A stretch of 64,000 nt of DNA, taken from the NCBI GenBank assembly GCA_050084985.1, contig JBITNC010000001.1, positions 128,898,001 to 128,962,000 of the forward strand, read 5' to 3'. Positions 11,353 through 22,957 of this stretch are shown here, piece by piece. The translations under genes were made by a program, and so were the position numbers. How positions within the stretch are numbered: position 1 is the stretch's first letter; each line of letters opens with the position of its first letter. Under the pieces are notes generated by a model. That model worked only from the letters and a program-made list of their open reading frames with translations, did not search any database and was not told the origin of the DNA. Origin of the DNA: Nageia nagi. Lineage: Eukaryota; Pinophyta.

Positions 11353-12692
11353 TCAAACTTCACTCCCCCTTGATGGCAACTTCACCAACCCAATATCAGC
11401 CTTAATCTTACAGAACTGAGCTTCTAGGAGGGTCTTGGAGAATAAATTAGTAGAATTCAAGGTGGATAGATAATACTCTAGGTGTATGATGCCACCAAGA
11501 ATCTTTTGTTTGATAAAATGAGCATGGATTTACATGTGTTTTCTTCTCAAATAGAACATAGGATTCTTAGCTAAAGAAATAGTCGATTAATTGTATAAAA
11601 AAATCAAAGATGAGCCACCTTACTTATACCTAATTTCTTTTAGAAGATGCCTTAGCCAAATGGCTTCCTAAGATACAATATACATGGCTTGGTATTCAAT
11701 TTTTTCATAATCAACATCATATTTTTGAGCAAAACCTTTGGCTACTAACCTTGCCTTGCATTTCTCAATATCTTCAACTGAATTGAATTTGACCTTGTAG
11801 ATCCACTTATTACCAATCACATTTTTTTCATTGGGATAAGAAACCAAATTTTAAGATTCATTTTTCATAAGCACCTCATACTCTACTTTCATGGCTTCCA
11901 TCCAGCGTTCATGCTTAGAAGCTTATTTGAAGGTTGAGGGCTCATGCTTATTGTTAATCTTGGAAAATAAGAATTTGTTCAAGGTCATGCTCCTTGTTAC
12001 CCTTTGTGTTGGAGAATTTTGCTTCTGAGGTGACTTCTCTATATTAATATCCAACCAACAAGGTGTAATTAAAGATTCCTCTACATCATCAACATCTTCA
12101 TTAAAAGTAGATTCATAAGGAATTTTATTAAACTTTACATCCCTTGAAACAAACATGGCTTTGTAGGAAGGAGAATAAAGCTTGTAGCCTCTATGCTAAC
12201 TATCATAACCCATAAAGATACATTTTTTAGCATTTTTATTCAACTTTTTTTTTTTTTCAAAAATAATGTAAGAGAATGCTTTCCAAGCTAACACCCTAAG
12301 GTGAAAAATGTTAGATTTTCATTTTGACCATGCCTTGAAAGGAGTTTTATCCTGAATGACTTTTGTGGAACATCTATACAAGGTGTAAATAGTAGTGCTC
12401 ATAGCTTCACCCTATAAGAAACTAGGAAGATTACCTAACATGCATCTAGCCATTTCCATAATTGTTCTATTTTTTCTTTCAGTAACACCATTCTATTGAG
12501 AAGTGTATGTAATTATAAACTACCTCTTGATTCTATAAATAGCATAATAGTCATTGAACTCATTGTTGTTATACTCTTTCCTATTATCTGACCTCAACAT
12601 CTTGATTTTAAAGTTAGTTTGATTCTCAACAAAGGCTTTAAAAACTTTAAAACTCTCAAAGGATTGATCTTTATGCTCAAGTAGATACCCAA
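11353..12692 (-). pseudogene. Integrase C-terminus, RT fragment and RNase H end of element B
   Basis: Reading right to left: integrase catalytic-core remnants (12692-12160), the integrase-RT linker with SRDVKFNKIPYES (11923-12156), then the RT opening NKWIYKVKFN and [18 protein letters not shown]. Near 11705 the frame jumps from the RT start directly into the RNase H tail (EAIWLRHLLKEIRYK, then IHAHFIKQKILGG), so roughly 0.9-1 kb containing the YVDD active site is missing compared with A. Several stops and short indels occur. The part ends with a TGA at 11353-11355. The 12692 end is the C insertion point, and the rest of integrase is at 18539-18725. Confidence 0.75.
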
Positions 12693-12697
12693 AGGTC

Positions 12698-12981
12698 TGA
12701 GAGAACCAAAATGTTCTTGATTATTCATCAAAATGAGTTACATATTTATAGGCTTAAGAAAGCCATTATAAGACAAGATAATAAGTTGAGAATAATATTC
12801 TCATGACCAAAATAAACAACTCACACTATACGTATCACCCTTAGATCACTACATGACAAATTACTTGTTATAACAATAAACTAAAATACTTAGACCTAGA
12901 TACTTAGGAAAATACTTTAGTCCTAATTAATTAATCCTAATAACTTAGGACTTAGGAATCATGTTAGAAATACTTCCAACA
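12698..12981 (-). repeat. 3' LTR of element C
   Basis: 284 bp, TG...CA on the minus strand (TGTTGGAAGT to GGTTCTCTCA). It holds a TATA-like box reading CTATAAATAT near 12742-12751. It is preceded on the minus strand by the purine tract AGCATCAAGGGGGAGTA (12982-12998). Confidence 0.95.
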
Positions 12982-15056
12982 TACTCCCCCTTGATGCTAA
13001 GTGGACTTACCAGGAAGTTCCTTAGCTTCAAAAATTGAGCTTTGACAATAGCTTTGGTAAAAATATTAACCACATTATCTAAAGTATTAATATGTCTAAG
13101 CTCCACTATCTTCTTCTCCACCATGTCTCTTATGAAGTGATACTTCATATCAAAATGCTTTGACCTGCTATGATGGATTGGATTTTGTGCCAATTGGATG
13201 GCACTCTTGTTGTCACAATATAGAATAGTAGCACCACTTTGAATCTCACAAAGCTCCTCTAGAATCTTCCTTAACCACAATGCTTGAGCACTAGCACTTG
13301 TGATTGCAATATACTCTGCTTCGGTCAATGAAAGAGACACCATACTTTATTTCTTTGAACTCCATGTTATCATACCTGAACCAAGACTAAAGCATTGTTC
13401 GAATGTACTCTTCCTATCATCAATGTTTCTCCCCCAATCTGAATCACTATAGCCAACAAGTTTGACACTCCCATGTTTGATGTAATGGATGCCAAAATCA
13501 ATTGTTATATCTTAGAATTCTCTTTGCTGCTTTCATGTGTGACTCAAATGGATCACCCATATACCTGGATACAAGTGATGTAGCAAATGCAATATCGGGC
13601 CTAGTGTTTGTGAGAAACATAAGACTCCCTACAATGGATCTATAAGTGGTTACATTGACTCTCACTCCCTCATCATCCTTACAAAGAAGCTCACCATGAG
13701 CAATTGGAGTGGGTAGTGGTTTACAACTTTCCATACCAAATTTCAACAAAATATCTTTAGCATACTTGCTTTGACACATAAAGATTTCATCATTACATTG
13801 ATATACTTCCAATCCTAAGAAGTAGTGCATAAGACCCAAGTCTTTCATTTCAAATTCATTCATCATTTTCTTTTTGAATTCATCATTCAATTTAGAAGAA
13901 CTACCCATATAAATCAAATCATCAACATATAAACAAACAAGTATAAGATCAATACCTTGCTTCATGATGTAGAGGGTAGGTTCATTCTTGCTCCTTTGGA
14001 AACCATATTGTTGAAAGTAGCCATCTATCCTTGAATACCATGCCCTTGGTGCTTACTTTAGGCCATACAAAGCCTTCTTTAATTTGTAGACTAGATGCTC
14101 TTGTCCTTTGATGATGAAACCTTGAGGTTGTTCCACATAAACCTCTTCTTGCAAGTAGCCATTCAAAAATGCACTTTTCACATCCATGTGCATTACTTTC
14201 CACCCTTTGTGGGCAGCCAAAGAAAGGACCAACCTGATTGTCTCTTGTCTTGCTACCGGTGCAAAAGTCCCTTCATAATCAATGCCATATTTTTGCTTGA
14301 ACCCCTTTGCAACAAGCCTTGCTTTGTGCTTTTCAATAGTTCCATCACTATTGTATTTGGTCTTGTAGACCCATTTGCAACCTATACATTTCTTGTCTTT
14401 TGGAAGCTCCACAAGCTCCCAAGTTTCATTCTTTTCAATAGAATGCATTTCTTCCTCCATTGCCTTCATCCACAAATCATTAGTACAAGCATTTTCAAAA
14501 CAAGAGGGCTCAACATCAATGCTAGTCATAAGTGCATAATTGACAATATCACCACTATGATCTTCATTTTCATCATCTCCATACATATTCAAATTTCAAG
14601 TCTAGATACAACATTTTCCATCTCTTTTGCTTGACTTCTTGTGAGTCTCGTAGTGAAATTTGTATCTAAAATATTAGAAGTAGAATGATTTGCCAAAATT
14701 CTCTTCCACTTTTTAATATTTTCCTTTGCTTGACTCAATGGATTTGGTGGGCTTGAGGTACTTGGTGTGCAAGGTGAAGGAGGACTCTCTTGGCCTTGGC
14801 CATTTGTGGGCTCAACATTTGCATTATTAGGCTTATTAGAAGAATCTTGATTGGCTGGTCCAACCTCTTCCATGAATTTTGGATGACCACCATTCTTCCC
14901 CCCTTCATCAAAAATCACATCTCTTGATATTACAATTTGCTTTGTTTTTGGATTGTAAAGTCTATATGCCTTAGAATTTTCACAATAACCCACAAAAACA
15001 CATGCTTGGCTTTTTGGATCAAGTTTTTTTTCTTTTTTCATCAGGAATGTGTGCAT
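12945..15056 (-). pseudogene. Reverse transcriptase and RNase H of element C
   Basis: This part begins in the integrase tail at LDPKSQACVFVGY and runs through a Pro/Ser-rich linker into RT. RT shows [36 protein letters not shown], the [10 protein letters not shown] motif and the YVDDL catalytic box (about 13930). RNase H follows with SLTEAEYIAI and DNKSAIQLAQNP, ending in the HFIRDMVEKKIVE tail. In-frame TAA codons occur at 14053 (in GLK-stop-APRAW, where the family has Gln) and 13347 (in SKK-stop-S, also normally Gln). Frameshifts lie near 14590 and 13500. The final frame runs into the LTR. Confidence 0.92.
12982..12998 (-). other. Polypurine tract of element C
   Basis: On the minus strand AGCATCAAGGGGGAGTA directly abuts the 3' LTR, the expected primer site for plus-strand DNA synthesis. 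Confidence 0.8.
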
Positions 15057-16218
15057 ATGCTAAACAACCAAAAAATCTAAAATGTGCAACATTTGGCTTT
15101 CTTTCATACCATGCTTCATAGGGGGTGATTCCTTCCAATGATTTAGTTGGGGTCCTATTAAGAATGTAAACACTTGTTCTACATGCATCAGCCCAAAACA
15201 TATACTCCAAATCTTGAGAATACAACATGCTTCTTGCCATATTCACTATTGTCCTATTTTTCCTTTCACACACACCATTTTGTTGAGGAGTAAAACTTGT
15301 AGTAAGTTTCCTTTTAATTCCACAATCTTTGCAAAATTTTATGAATTCATTTGATATATAATCCCCTCCTCTATCAGTTCTTGGACATTTTATATAATAT
15401 CCACTTTGTTTTTCCACATTATTCTTGAATTCCATGAAGTAACTAAGAGCTTAATCTTTAGTTTTTAAGAAAAATATCCAACACATTCTTGAAAAATCAT
15501 CAATGAAAGTGAGGAAATAGGAATTCATACCCATACTCTTTGTTTGCATTGGACCACATATATCTGAATGCACCAATTGAAGAGGATAAGAGGCTCTCCA
15601 TGCTTGGCCTCTTGGAAAGCTTGATCTATGGTGCTTGCCCAAAGCACAACCTCCACACACATCTTTGATTTAATCCACCTTTGGCAGCCCATGTACCATT
15701 TGATAAGATGTCAAAAGCCTTAAGCTTGAGTGATTGAGATGCCCATATCTCAAATGCCACAACCAACTTTTGTTTTTAATAGACACATTAGCAAGTGCAG
15801 CCCCTTGGCTTCCAAATTTTAGAGGAAATAATTTGTTCTCACTCATTGGAACAATGGTAACAACCTTATTACCCCTATTCTTATCATAAATTACACATTT
15901 TCCATCATCAAAAATAAGTTTGTAATTATTTTCCATGATTTGTCCAATACTTAACAAGTTATGTTGAAGTTTGGGAATAAAGTAAACATGATTTACCTTT
16001 TTCATTCCTTCCTTGGTTGGAACCTCCATGGTACCCATGCCTTCAACTTGTAATGTGCTATTATCACCAATTCTTATCTTTGTCTTGAAGGAGTCATCAA
16101 TGTGAGCAAATAGCTCTCCTTTGCCCGTTATATGCTTGGATGCTCCTAAATCAAGTAGCCATGTCTCATTCATGTTTGGATCAGCCTTCCCATATGTCAA
16201 AAATAGATTTGCATCCAC
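15019..16218 (-). pseudogene. Protease and integrase of element C
   Basis: The protease site reads WLLDLGASKHI, with Leu where the catalytic D-S-G has Ser. The pre-integrase zinc domain follows (WHLRYGHLNHSSLRLL, then [10 protein letters not shown]), then the catalytic core with [16 protein letters not shown] and the Asn-Gly/Glu region PQQNGVCERKNRT. Stops TAA at 15670 and 15451 are in frame. At ~15040 a run of eight A residues on the minus strand shifts the frame by one base; with one fewer A the frame would continue into VFVGY. Integrase would join new cDNA into the genome; this copy cannot make it whole. Confidence 0.92.
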
Positions 16219-16245
16219 TTCTCCATAGTTTGCACTTCTCCCTTC

Positions 16246-17130
16246 TTAAAAAGCCTTCAATCTACATTCCCTCACATAGTGCCCAAATTTATTGCAATAG
16301 TAGCATTGCTTATTGGATTTGTCACTTGCTTTGGATTGTTGTTGCTGATGTGGTTGGCCTCCTTGGCCTCTTCCTAGACCTCTACCTTGGCCTCTTCCTT
16401 TCCTTCCTCTTCCTCTTCCTCTACCTTGGCCTCTACCTTGACTACTCACATTGGATTTCCCTTCTTTGAGTACAAAAGCCTTGTCATCACCACCTCCAAA
16501 GCTTGAAGATGATGAATCTTGTAGTCTTTCTTCATAGGACATAAGTGAACCAACAAGCTAATCATAAGAGAGAGTAGCAAGATCTTTGCTCTCTTCAATG
16601 ATGATTACAATCGGATTCCACTTTGGAAGAAGAGATCTCAAAACTTTCTTTACAACCACTTCATTCTCAATTTCTTCACCAAGTGTCTTCATTTTGTTGA
16701 CACAAGTTTGAAATCTAACATAATAATCAGCAACCTTCTCTTCATCCTTCATCTTGATATTTTCAAAATCCCTCTTAAGAGTTTGAATTCTCACTTGCTT
16801 GACTTGATTGCTTCCTTGGTATCCATCCTTCAAAGCCTTCCATGCATCTTTAGCTGTTGTACATGAAGCTATCCTTGGGAATATGCTCTTATCCATTGCC
16901 ATTTGAAGATGATATAGAGCATAATAATTCTTCTTTTGAGCTTCTCTCCTTGCAATCCTCTTAGCCCCTTGCAAAGTAGACCAAGTAGTTGGTTCATCAT
17001 AGCCATCTTCTACAATCTCCCAAAAACCTTTGCCAATGAGTAATGTCGTCATTTTGATAGACCAATAATCATATTCTTCACCATTGAACTTAGGATTTGG
17101 CCATGAGGGGTTGTTGCTATTTGAATCCAT
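16246..17130 (-). pseudogene. Gag of element C (UBN2-type copia gag with zinc knuckle)
   Basis: The chosen start is the ATG at 17130, giving MDSNSNNPSWPNPKFNGEEY. The upstream in-frame Met at 17160 lacks family resemblance. The capsid-like domain contains YDYWSIKMTTLL, AKDAWKALKDGYQGS and RDFENIKMKDEEKVADYY. After an in-frame TAG at 16558 comes a Gly/Arg-rich tract and a good CCHC zinc knuckle, CYYCNKFGHYVREC, which would bind RNA. A TAA at 16246 separates gag from protease, but the same frame continues, as in copia polyproteins. Gag would form the virus-like particle core. Confidence 0.92.
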
Positions 17131-17629
17131 TCTATGATGCTTAAATGCAAAAAATTGCAAAAATACACACTCTCTAGTTTTACACAGTGCTACAGAATAA
17201 TAATAGCAGATAAAAAATAATCACCTATTTCTTCACACTAATAGCTTCTCTCACTATTTCTCCATATGCAGAATTCCTCTATGTAGGACATCAAATAGCA
17301 GATGCAAATCAATAGATCAATTCCCATTCCCTAGCTTCATAAACTGAAAACTCTACACATTGGCTTTTGCAGCCTTCCAATTCCATGCAAGCCTTCTTCA
17401 ACAACATCCTCCACATCCTCTCATTCAACCTCCACATCCTCTACCATTGTTGCTCCTTTAGCTCATGTCCATAGAGCTCTCAAGAGTCTCCTCTCACAGT
17501 GTGCGACTCTTCATGCGAGCTTCACTGCAGTGCATGTCTTCTCCGTGCGGGCCACCAAATGTGTGAAAAAAAATAGATCGATTCACGTATGTCTCCTTTA
17601 TGTGACAAATCAATTCACTTTATTCTTTT

Positions 17630-17752
17630 GCAACGTACATCTCCTTCAGAGTATGTAAAGGATAGCAACACACCTCCTTCAGCAATGCACCTCCTTCAGC
17701 AATGCACCTCCTTTAGCAACATATGTCTCCTTCAGCAACATATGTCTCCTTC
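17630..17752 (-). repeat. 17-20-bp tandem array in the leader of C
   Basis: On the plus strand the units 'agcaatgcacctccttc' and 'agcaacatatgtctccttc' recur about six times in a row with small changes. Confidence 0.8.
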
Positions 17753-17764
17753 GTACAGGTCATG

Positions 17765-17885
17765 AAATGCATAAGAAAATTTTAGGTCACCAAAGATATG
17801 GCTTTCCTTGGCAGTATTGACACAACTTCACCAAATCTAACAAATAGAAGCAATAGTCTACCCAGATCAATTTAGAAATGGTGCA
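17765..17885. repeat. Dispersed repeat copy 1, inside the leader of C
   Basis: Contains 'accaaagatatggctttcc', 'ttgacacaacttcaccaa' and 'aacaaatagaagcaatagtc'. The same order of words occurs at about 40640-40740 and 46760-46850, so three copies exist in this window. Confidence 0.65.
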
Positions 17886-18240
17886 AATGGATCTCACATT
17901 TGCAAGAAATCATCTTCCTCCTTCTTACGTATGCACACTAAACTTGATGCAATACATGTGGGGGGGGCACAACAATAGAGTGCACAATACAATGCATAGT
18001 CACTCCTTTAAGGTGCAGGATTGAATGGCGACAATCTTCCCACACTTCTCAGCTATCTCATGCAGCTTCTTTGCTTCCATAGAAATAAGAAATTTTTTAG
18101 AGGCTTTGGATCTCACACTTGCAAGAATTTGATAAATTCTTTGCAATGCATCCACAAGCTCAATAACTCTAATGATAGTCCTTGAGGAGCTTGATAAGAT
18201 CCTTCAAGACTTCACCCACTCTAATCCAATAATCAACTCA

Positions 18241-18252
18241 GCTCTGATACCA
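18241..18252 (-). other. Primer-binding site of element C
   Basis: The minus strand reads TGGTATCAGAGC two bases after the 5' LTR, an exact copia PBS for initiator-Met tRNA. Confidence 0.95.
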
Positions 18253-18254
18253 AT

Positions 18255-18538
18255 TGAGAGAACCAAAATGTTCTTGATTATTCATCAAAATGAGTTACAT
18301 ATTTATAGGCTTAAGAAAGCCATTACAAGATAAGATAATAAGTTGAGAATAATATTCTCATGACCAAAATAAATAACTCACACTATATGTTTCACCCTTA
18401 GATCACTACATGACAAATTACTTGTTATAACAATAAACTAAAATACTTAGACCTAGATACTTAGGAAAATACTTTAGTCCTAATTAATTAATCCTAATAA
18501 CTTAGGACTTAGGAATCATGTTAGAAATACTTCCAACA
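18255..18538 (-). repeat. 5' LTR of element C
   Basis: 284 bp, same length as 12698-12981, with five differences. The TATA-like box is near 18299-18308. The duplication AGGTC follows at 18539. Confidence 0.95.
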
Positions 18539-19190
18539 AGGTCATCCTACTAAAGTCATCGATGAAGGTTAATATGTAAGATGCTCCTCCAAGAGATTTA
18601 GTCTCAAACGGATCCATCAAATCTAAATGAACAAGTTGAAGAGGTTGAGATGCTCTTGTTGCCTTATTTTTTTTTAAATTTTTGTTTATGCATCTTGCCA
18701 AGAATGCACTTCTCACATAAACCAACCAAAAGAGAAATTGAAGGCAAACCTTCTACAAATTCTTGATCTTTCATAACTTGAATACTCTTATGGTTAAGGT
18801 ACCCTAAATGATGGTGCTAAAGATTGACTCTAGAACACACATTAAAAGCAAGACATATCTTTGATGGAACTTGATCCATAATGTAGAGGTTATCTTTCAC
18901 ATATCCTCTAATCAAAGTGGTAAGTCCTTTCTTAATGCACCAATATTGTGAGTCAAACTCAAAAGAGTACTTTTTTTTAACAACTTGGATCATGGAGAGG
19001 AGGTTCATCCTAAGCTTAGAAACATAGAACACATTGTCAAGAATCTTCCCATGGATCAACACACTTACAATTTCTTAGACTTCAAAGGTAGAGTTATCAC
19101 CTATCATAATTGCATTTTTTCTATACTTATAAAAAATTTCAAACTTTTTCTTTTCAAAGCAAAGGTGATTAGTGCAACTAGAAATAACAA
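18539..19190 (-). pseudogene. Protease-to-integrase part of element B
   Basis: Minus strand. After the protease end comes VFYVSKLRMNLLSM, the conserved linker that precedes the GAG-pre-integrase domain, then the zinc-domain remnant FLARCIN. The integrase start has LVHLDLMDPF and FIDDFSRMT, holding the first catalytic Asp and the IDDFSR box. The frame is cut by the C insertion directly after this box and resumes at 12692. The integrase would insert cDNA; here it is interrupted and contains stops. Confidence 0.8.
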
Positions 19191-19191
19191 T

Positions 19192-20191
19192 CTAATCAAA
19201 TGAAAAGGAGTGAGACATGGAGTAAAGTATTGTAGCAATTGCATGAACATTCTTCTTTTTTTTATAGTTTTTTACATTTCCATTGCTTTTATTCTTTTTT
19301 TTTTTTATAGTAATCAACTTCTTTGTGACCTTAGATGCCATAATAGTTATAATTACTATCAAAAGTTTTTTTAGGATAAGGATTATTTGGTTTGCCTTTT
19401 TCATCTCTTTGCTTGAAGTGGTTGTTGTTGCCATTATTCCTGCTGCTATGGTTATTATTTTTGTTATTTCTTTTGCTATTGTAGCCATTACCTATTTTTT
19501 CAAACCTTTTGGAGGAAGAAGGATAAGATTTCTTTTGATGATTAAACTTATTCATGAAAAGAGTTTTGATTGCTCTAGCAATGTTAGTATCCTTAGGAGA
19601 AGAATTCAACACCTTATTGTTAACAATTTTTTCATGTTTCAATAAGTACCTAGAAAGATTCTCAAGGAAGAAGATTTCTTCTTCACCATTAAGCCTTATT
19701 TCTACCATCACATAGTTTCTAAACTTTGAAAAATAATTTTGAAGAATGATGAAGACCATGAACTCATCATTGATCCAACTACACCCACAAGCAATAAGTT
19801 GGATTCTTAAGTCAATAAACTTTTTCAAGTATATAGCCACATTTTCATTTTTCCCTTGATGAGATTGAAGTAATTTTTAAAGAATGGTAAACCTTTTTGA
19901 AAAGTTTGAATCAAGGTAGATTTGCTTAAGCTTATCTCAAGATTCCTTTGCTAAGGTTGAAGAGGAAATCATCAAGAGCATGTCATCTAAAACTACATAG
20001 TAAATCATGGAGGTTTCCAACTCATTCTTCATGTTGTAAGCCTCTAGTGCCTTCTCATCTGTAGGAGGTATAAGGTTCTCATTCACTATTTGCCAAAGCT
20101 TTTTTTCTTGTAATTCAGCTCTCATCCATGGTTTCCAAATCTCAAAGTTGGAACCACTAAGAATGTGTTTGGATAAAAAGGAGTCTCCCAT
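19192..20191 (-). pseudogene. Gag of element B
   Basis: The start is the ATG at 20191 giving MGDSFLSKHILSGSNFEIW, preceded on the minus strand by 'ttatgtagcaa' as in A. The capsid part includes WMRAELQEKKLWQI and a TSMIYYVVLDD segment; a stop and a break follow near 19937. A second open stretch (19840-19331) contains VAIYLKKFIDLR, a basic Asn-rich region, and a zinc knuckle with both leading Cys positions changed (NYNYYGI-stop-GHKEVDYY). It is a decayed sister of the gag at 8812. Confidence 0.82.
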
Positions 20192-22952
20192 TTGCTACAT
20201 AAGAATATGAAATAATAAGCATATGGTTCAATAAATAACATTATATGTTTAACTTTTAACCAAGTAAATAATACATGTTAAATTTAACACTAGATTCATA
20301 CTTGATTTGATTCATAAGTGCAAATGTTTTACAACTCAAATAATAACCCATGTACTCAAATACATTTCTCCTCTCAAGAACTATAGATGTAAAGTGATAT
20401 TATTGAGGCTTATTTTCTTGTCTAAAATTAGGCCTTCACTTGGATGCCCACAGAAGAGGGGCTCAAGTACTACCAATCCTCAACCAGTTCACTTTGGTCA
20501 ATTTTATACTCTTACAAGGAGAACTACCTACTACTTTCTAAGGTTATGATATTTATTAGATTGGTCAAATTATTAATCTTGATTAGGTTTCAAGTTGTCC
20601 TCCTAGGTAATCAAGATAATCCCTGAATGGATGTGTAGACATGTGGTATCACTACACACATGCCTATCCACATATTGGAGTTATGTCCAAACCAATAGAG
20701 GACTTAGGGGTAATTGATAAGTATGGAATTTTTACCATTTAGATCATCGAACTTAAAGGCTCCAGTATGCTTGTCCTCACCTCATGACTCCCCAAAAAAG
20801 TCATATTATAGAATGTACATGTGAATGTGTTCATTTGTAGGGGGTTTCTCATATCAATGTTTGCATTTTTATTTGCATAAGTAAATAAAGCAAAAGATGA
20901 AACATGAAGTAAAAAGCATAAATAAAACATCATCCATTTAAAATTTGAAACCTAAGTGTCCAATGGGTTTTGTTTATCAACCCTTAAAGGACACCTTTAC
21001 ATCATTCTTAATTTTGCACAAGTCCATTCTTGCATAACGAAGTAGATTGCATAATAACTTAAGATTTTAAGTAATAAGCATGCATTATTAGAAACAAAAT
21101 TAAGTGTCTAACTTAAAATTTAAGTCTTTAAGCATTCATCACCAAAAATTAAGTTCTAAGCATGTTTCATTAACTTAAACATTTAAGTACTAAAGATGCA
21201 TTATTTAAGCATAAGCATGCATTAACTTAACAAATAAGTACTAAGCATGCATAAAATCTAAGCATAAGTACTAAGCATAAGCATGCATCATTTTAACTTA
21301 AAAAATTATGTAATGCATTATTCCCATAGTTTTTAGAGAGGAAAAAAAAATTCTAAAAAAAACATGCATTCTAAGCATAAGTATCTATAATTTTTAAGTA
21401 AAAAAAATTCATAAATATTCCCTCTTTTACTTAAAAAAAGATCCCTTCAGTAAATGCTTAGTATAGTAAAAAACAATTGCATGTTTTAGTAAATTTTTAT
21501 CACTTCAAAAAATATCAAGTTTATACTTAAATCAATTTGCCTAAAAATTGCATTCTTATTAATGCAAAAAAAAAAAATCTTCATTTTTACTTAAAAATAT
21601 ATCTAAGTAAAAAAATGGAGTGAATTATATACTTGAATTAGGAATAGTACTTATAAAACTTTATAGCACCATCATTAATCCACCATAAACCTAAAAATAT
21701 TAAATGAAAGAAAGAAATCATGCCACTCAAAGGAGGGGTGGGGTATGGTAGAAAAAAAATGATGGTGAAAGGAAACTTATAAGGAAAAGTTTTTAAAGGA
21801 CATCCAATAAATGCTCTCCTCTTTAATACAAAATAGAGAAGGGATAATAAAGGCTACTGGGCTACAAATTAGAGGCACAAAATGGAAGCTTAGGCAAGGT
21901 AAGAGGGTAGAGATGAGGTCCTATTGGTCAGGATCAGGTGGAGGGCAAGGCCATGGCGAAGAACAAGGTTAGCCAAGAGAGGTTGCAAAAAGGCATTTTA
22001 GCCCCCATCATGTAGATACCAGGGAGAAGATAGATGTACAATGGAGGTTGCATGGTTTTAGCCCCCTAAGTGTCTACATAGGAAACAAAGTGAGTAGTGT
22101 TTGGTTTAGAGAGGTCGTTGGGAAAAAATTGTGTTCCATCATGGAGATAAGAGATAAGTGTAGCTATATGAGGAGATCAATGTGGTAGCTCATAATGGAA
22201 GAATGGTGTTGGGTTTAGAGAGGCTGATGGATCAACCAATAGGAGGATAAGAAGAAGTTTGATGCCTTCCAAACTCTCCAAGACACTGGACTTTCCATGG
22301 GATTGGTCTCCAACCACCTTTGTTGAATAACTTCATCGTCACCCCCCCCCCCTTTTTTGAAAAAGAATGTTCAAAAAATTTAAATGCCTTCCTCCTAATT
22401 TTGAAAGAAAAAAAAAATTTCTTTTTTATTTACTGAAATGCAACTTCAAAAAAAATATAGTAAAAAAAATACTTTTATTTTTTTGTTAATATCAAAAATA
22501 GTTGAAACAAAAAATGTAGAAGACAATTATTTTGATAAAAGAATTAAGGTAGAAAAAAAATATAAACTTTTCATTGAAATTTTGCATATAATTTTTTAAG
22601 AAAAAATAGTATATATTTTTACTCAAAACTTTTGATATACATAATAAAAAAAACTTCAAAAAATTAAGCATATGCAAAATTATAGCAATATAATAGGCAA
22701 AAAAAAAAATTGCAACTAACAATAAGACATGTTACTATAAAAACATGCATCAAAATATATTACTACTTTAAGCAAATTTTGTCATAAAAAAGAACTAACA
22801 TAAAATATGTTAGTAATCAAAGATAAAGAGTAGAGGAAGGTTATACCTTTGAAGCACTTTTACCTCATAATGGAGTGTAGGATAAAGAATGAGGACCTCC
22901 AAATTAAAGATGAACTTCCAAACCAAGGATGTGTAGAGGAGCCTCTAAGGAG
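20192..22952 (-). other. Leader of element B
   Basis: Non-coding. It aligns in reverse with the leader of A at both ends, including the sequence just before gag and the block near 22840-22950 that follows the PBS in A (5855-5950). The central GC-richer part (about 21720-22340) differs from that of A. D is inserted at its left end, 20-odd bases from the PBS. Confidence 0.65.
21050..21310 (-). repeat. AAGCATGCAT array in the leader of B
   Basis: Repeated 'ctaagcataagcatgcat' and 'ttaagtactaagcatgcat' words, the reverse of the array at 7545-7935 in A. Confidence 0.7.
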
Positions 22953-22957
22953 CTCTG

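Larger units (their letters stand above)
17131..18240 (-). other. Leader of element C
   Basis: About 1.1 kb non-coding between PBS and gag. It is unusually CpG-containing near 17500-17560, carries a short tandem array (17630-17752) and a patch shared with two loci outside the element (17765-17885). A run of eight G occurs near 17961. Confidence 0.7.
12698..18538 (-). mobile_element. Young Ty1/copia retrotransposon C inserted in B
   Basis: A structurally complete 5,841-bp element on the minus strand, with 284-bp LTRs at both ends, a perfect PBS, a polypurine tract and a full gag-PR-IN-RT-RH frame. It is bounded by identical 5-bp target duplications AGGTC (12693-12697 and 18539-18543) in the integrase of B. 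The LTRs differ at 5 of 284 positions (about 98.2% identical, counted by eye); four of the five are C/T differences. The coding frame has six in-frame TAA/TAG codons and three frameshifts, so it is recently inserted but already inactive. Confidence 0.95.

Noticed and set aside
14095-14634. 179-codon plus-strand ORF
   Set aside because: Antisense shadow of the reverse transcriptase of element C.
19283-19645. 120-codon plus-strand ORF
   Set aside because: Antisense shadow of the gag of element B, hydrophobic because of the reversed Lys/Asn-rich region.
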